Source of the DNA: JAYSSF01 sp043720715
GTDB lineage: Bacteria > Patescibacteriota > Gracilibacteria > Absconditabacterales > Absconditicoccaceae
DNA: 5,173 nucleotides
NCBI GenBank assembly: GCA_043720715.1
Contig: JAYSSF010000072.1
Coordinates: 1-5,173, forward strand
Direction of reading: 5' to 3'
Positions 5,154-5,173 of this stretch are shown piece after piece; within the stretch, counting starts at the first letter, position 1; each line of letters starts with the position of its first letter. The notes under the pieces are model-generated. The model was not told the origin of the DNA. It ran no database searches and saw only the letters and a list, made by a program, of their open reading frames with translations. The position numbers and the translations under genes are program-made.

Positions 5154-5173
5154 TCTCCAGTTAGGAGACTTTT
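5154..5173. other. short hairpin at the window edge
   Basis: TCTCC (5154-5158) pairs with GGAGA (5164-5168) around AGTTA, followed on the plus strand by CTTTT up to the end of the window. It could be part of a terminator or of a longer RNA cut by the edge. Nothing else is identifiable between 5035 and 5173. Confidence 0.2.

Noticed and set aside
1..5173. CRISPR arrays, insertion sequences or long direct repeats
   Set aside because: No regularly spaced repeats, transposase motifs or long terminal inverted repeats were seen on reading.

Overview
The window most likely comes from a bacterium of the Absconditabacteria (SR1) / Gracilibacteria branch of the Candidate Phyla Radiation. The reason is direct: two unmistakable ribosomal protein genes (L11 and L1, minus strand) are complete only if TGA is read as glycine, and the TGA codons sit at family-invariant glycines (PPL-G-P, ML-G-Q and NM-G in L11; KIL-G-P and TM-G-PG in L1). 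Read this way, seven complete genes appear with 24 in-frame TGA codons, and all stops are TAA or TAG. Read with the standard code, most of them look like frameshifted fragments.

Layout, left to right. At 1-160 there may be the tail of a left-hand gene, a GC-rich hairpin and a promoter. At 164-427 (+) is a small membrane protein. At 477-548 (+) is a tRNA with anticodon UCG, followed by a terminator. At 619-1380 (+) is an arginyl/leucyl-tRNA-protein transferase (ATE/Bpt)-like gene. At 1382-2434 (-) is a FemAB-family peptidoglycan-bridge aminoacyltransferase, ending 1 nt from the previous gene. At 2533-3279 (+) is an unrecognised AT-rich gene with its own near-consensus promoter, closed by a bidirectional terminator. 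At 3402-4889 (-) is the rplK - small ORF - rplA cluster. The 73-codon ORF between the two ribosomal genes is visible only under the alternative code. A putative L1-binding leader precedes rplA, and possible leader structure precedes rplK (4890-5173).

The most interesting signal is a probable second codon reassignment. The UCG-anticodon tRNA would be named tRNA-Arg by default, but it carries tryptophan-type features (A1-U72, G73, A9). In the ATE-like gene every CGA/CGG codon falls where tryptophan or another aromatic residue fits the family, while its recognisable arginines use AGA, AGG, CGT or CGC. The simplest reading is UGA = Gly together with CGA/CGG = Trp. From memory, CGA/CGG-to-Trp has been proposed for Absconditabacterales by a computational codon screen; I could not check this here.

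The two central enzymes, ATE-like and FemAB-like, both use charged tRNAs as substrates and lie tail to tail beside the recoded tRNA. None of the start codons has a clear Shine-Dalgarno sequence, and one promoter is placed so that its mRNA would begin at the start codon.
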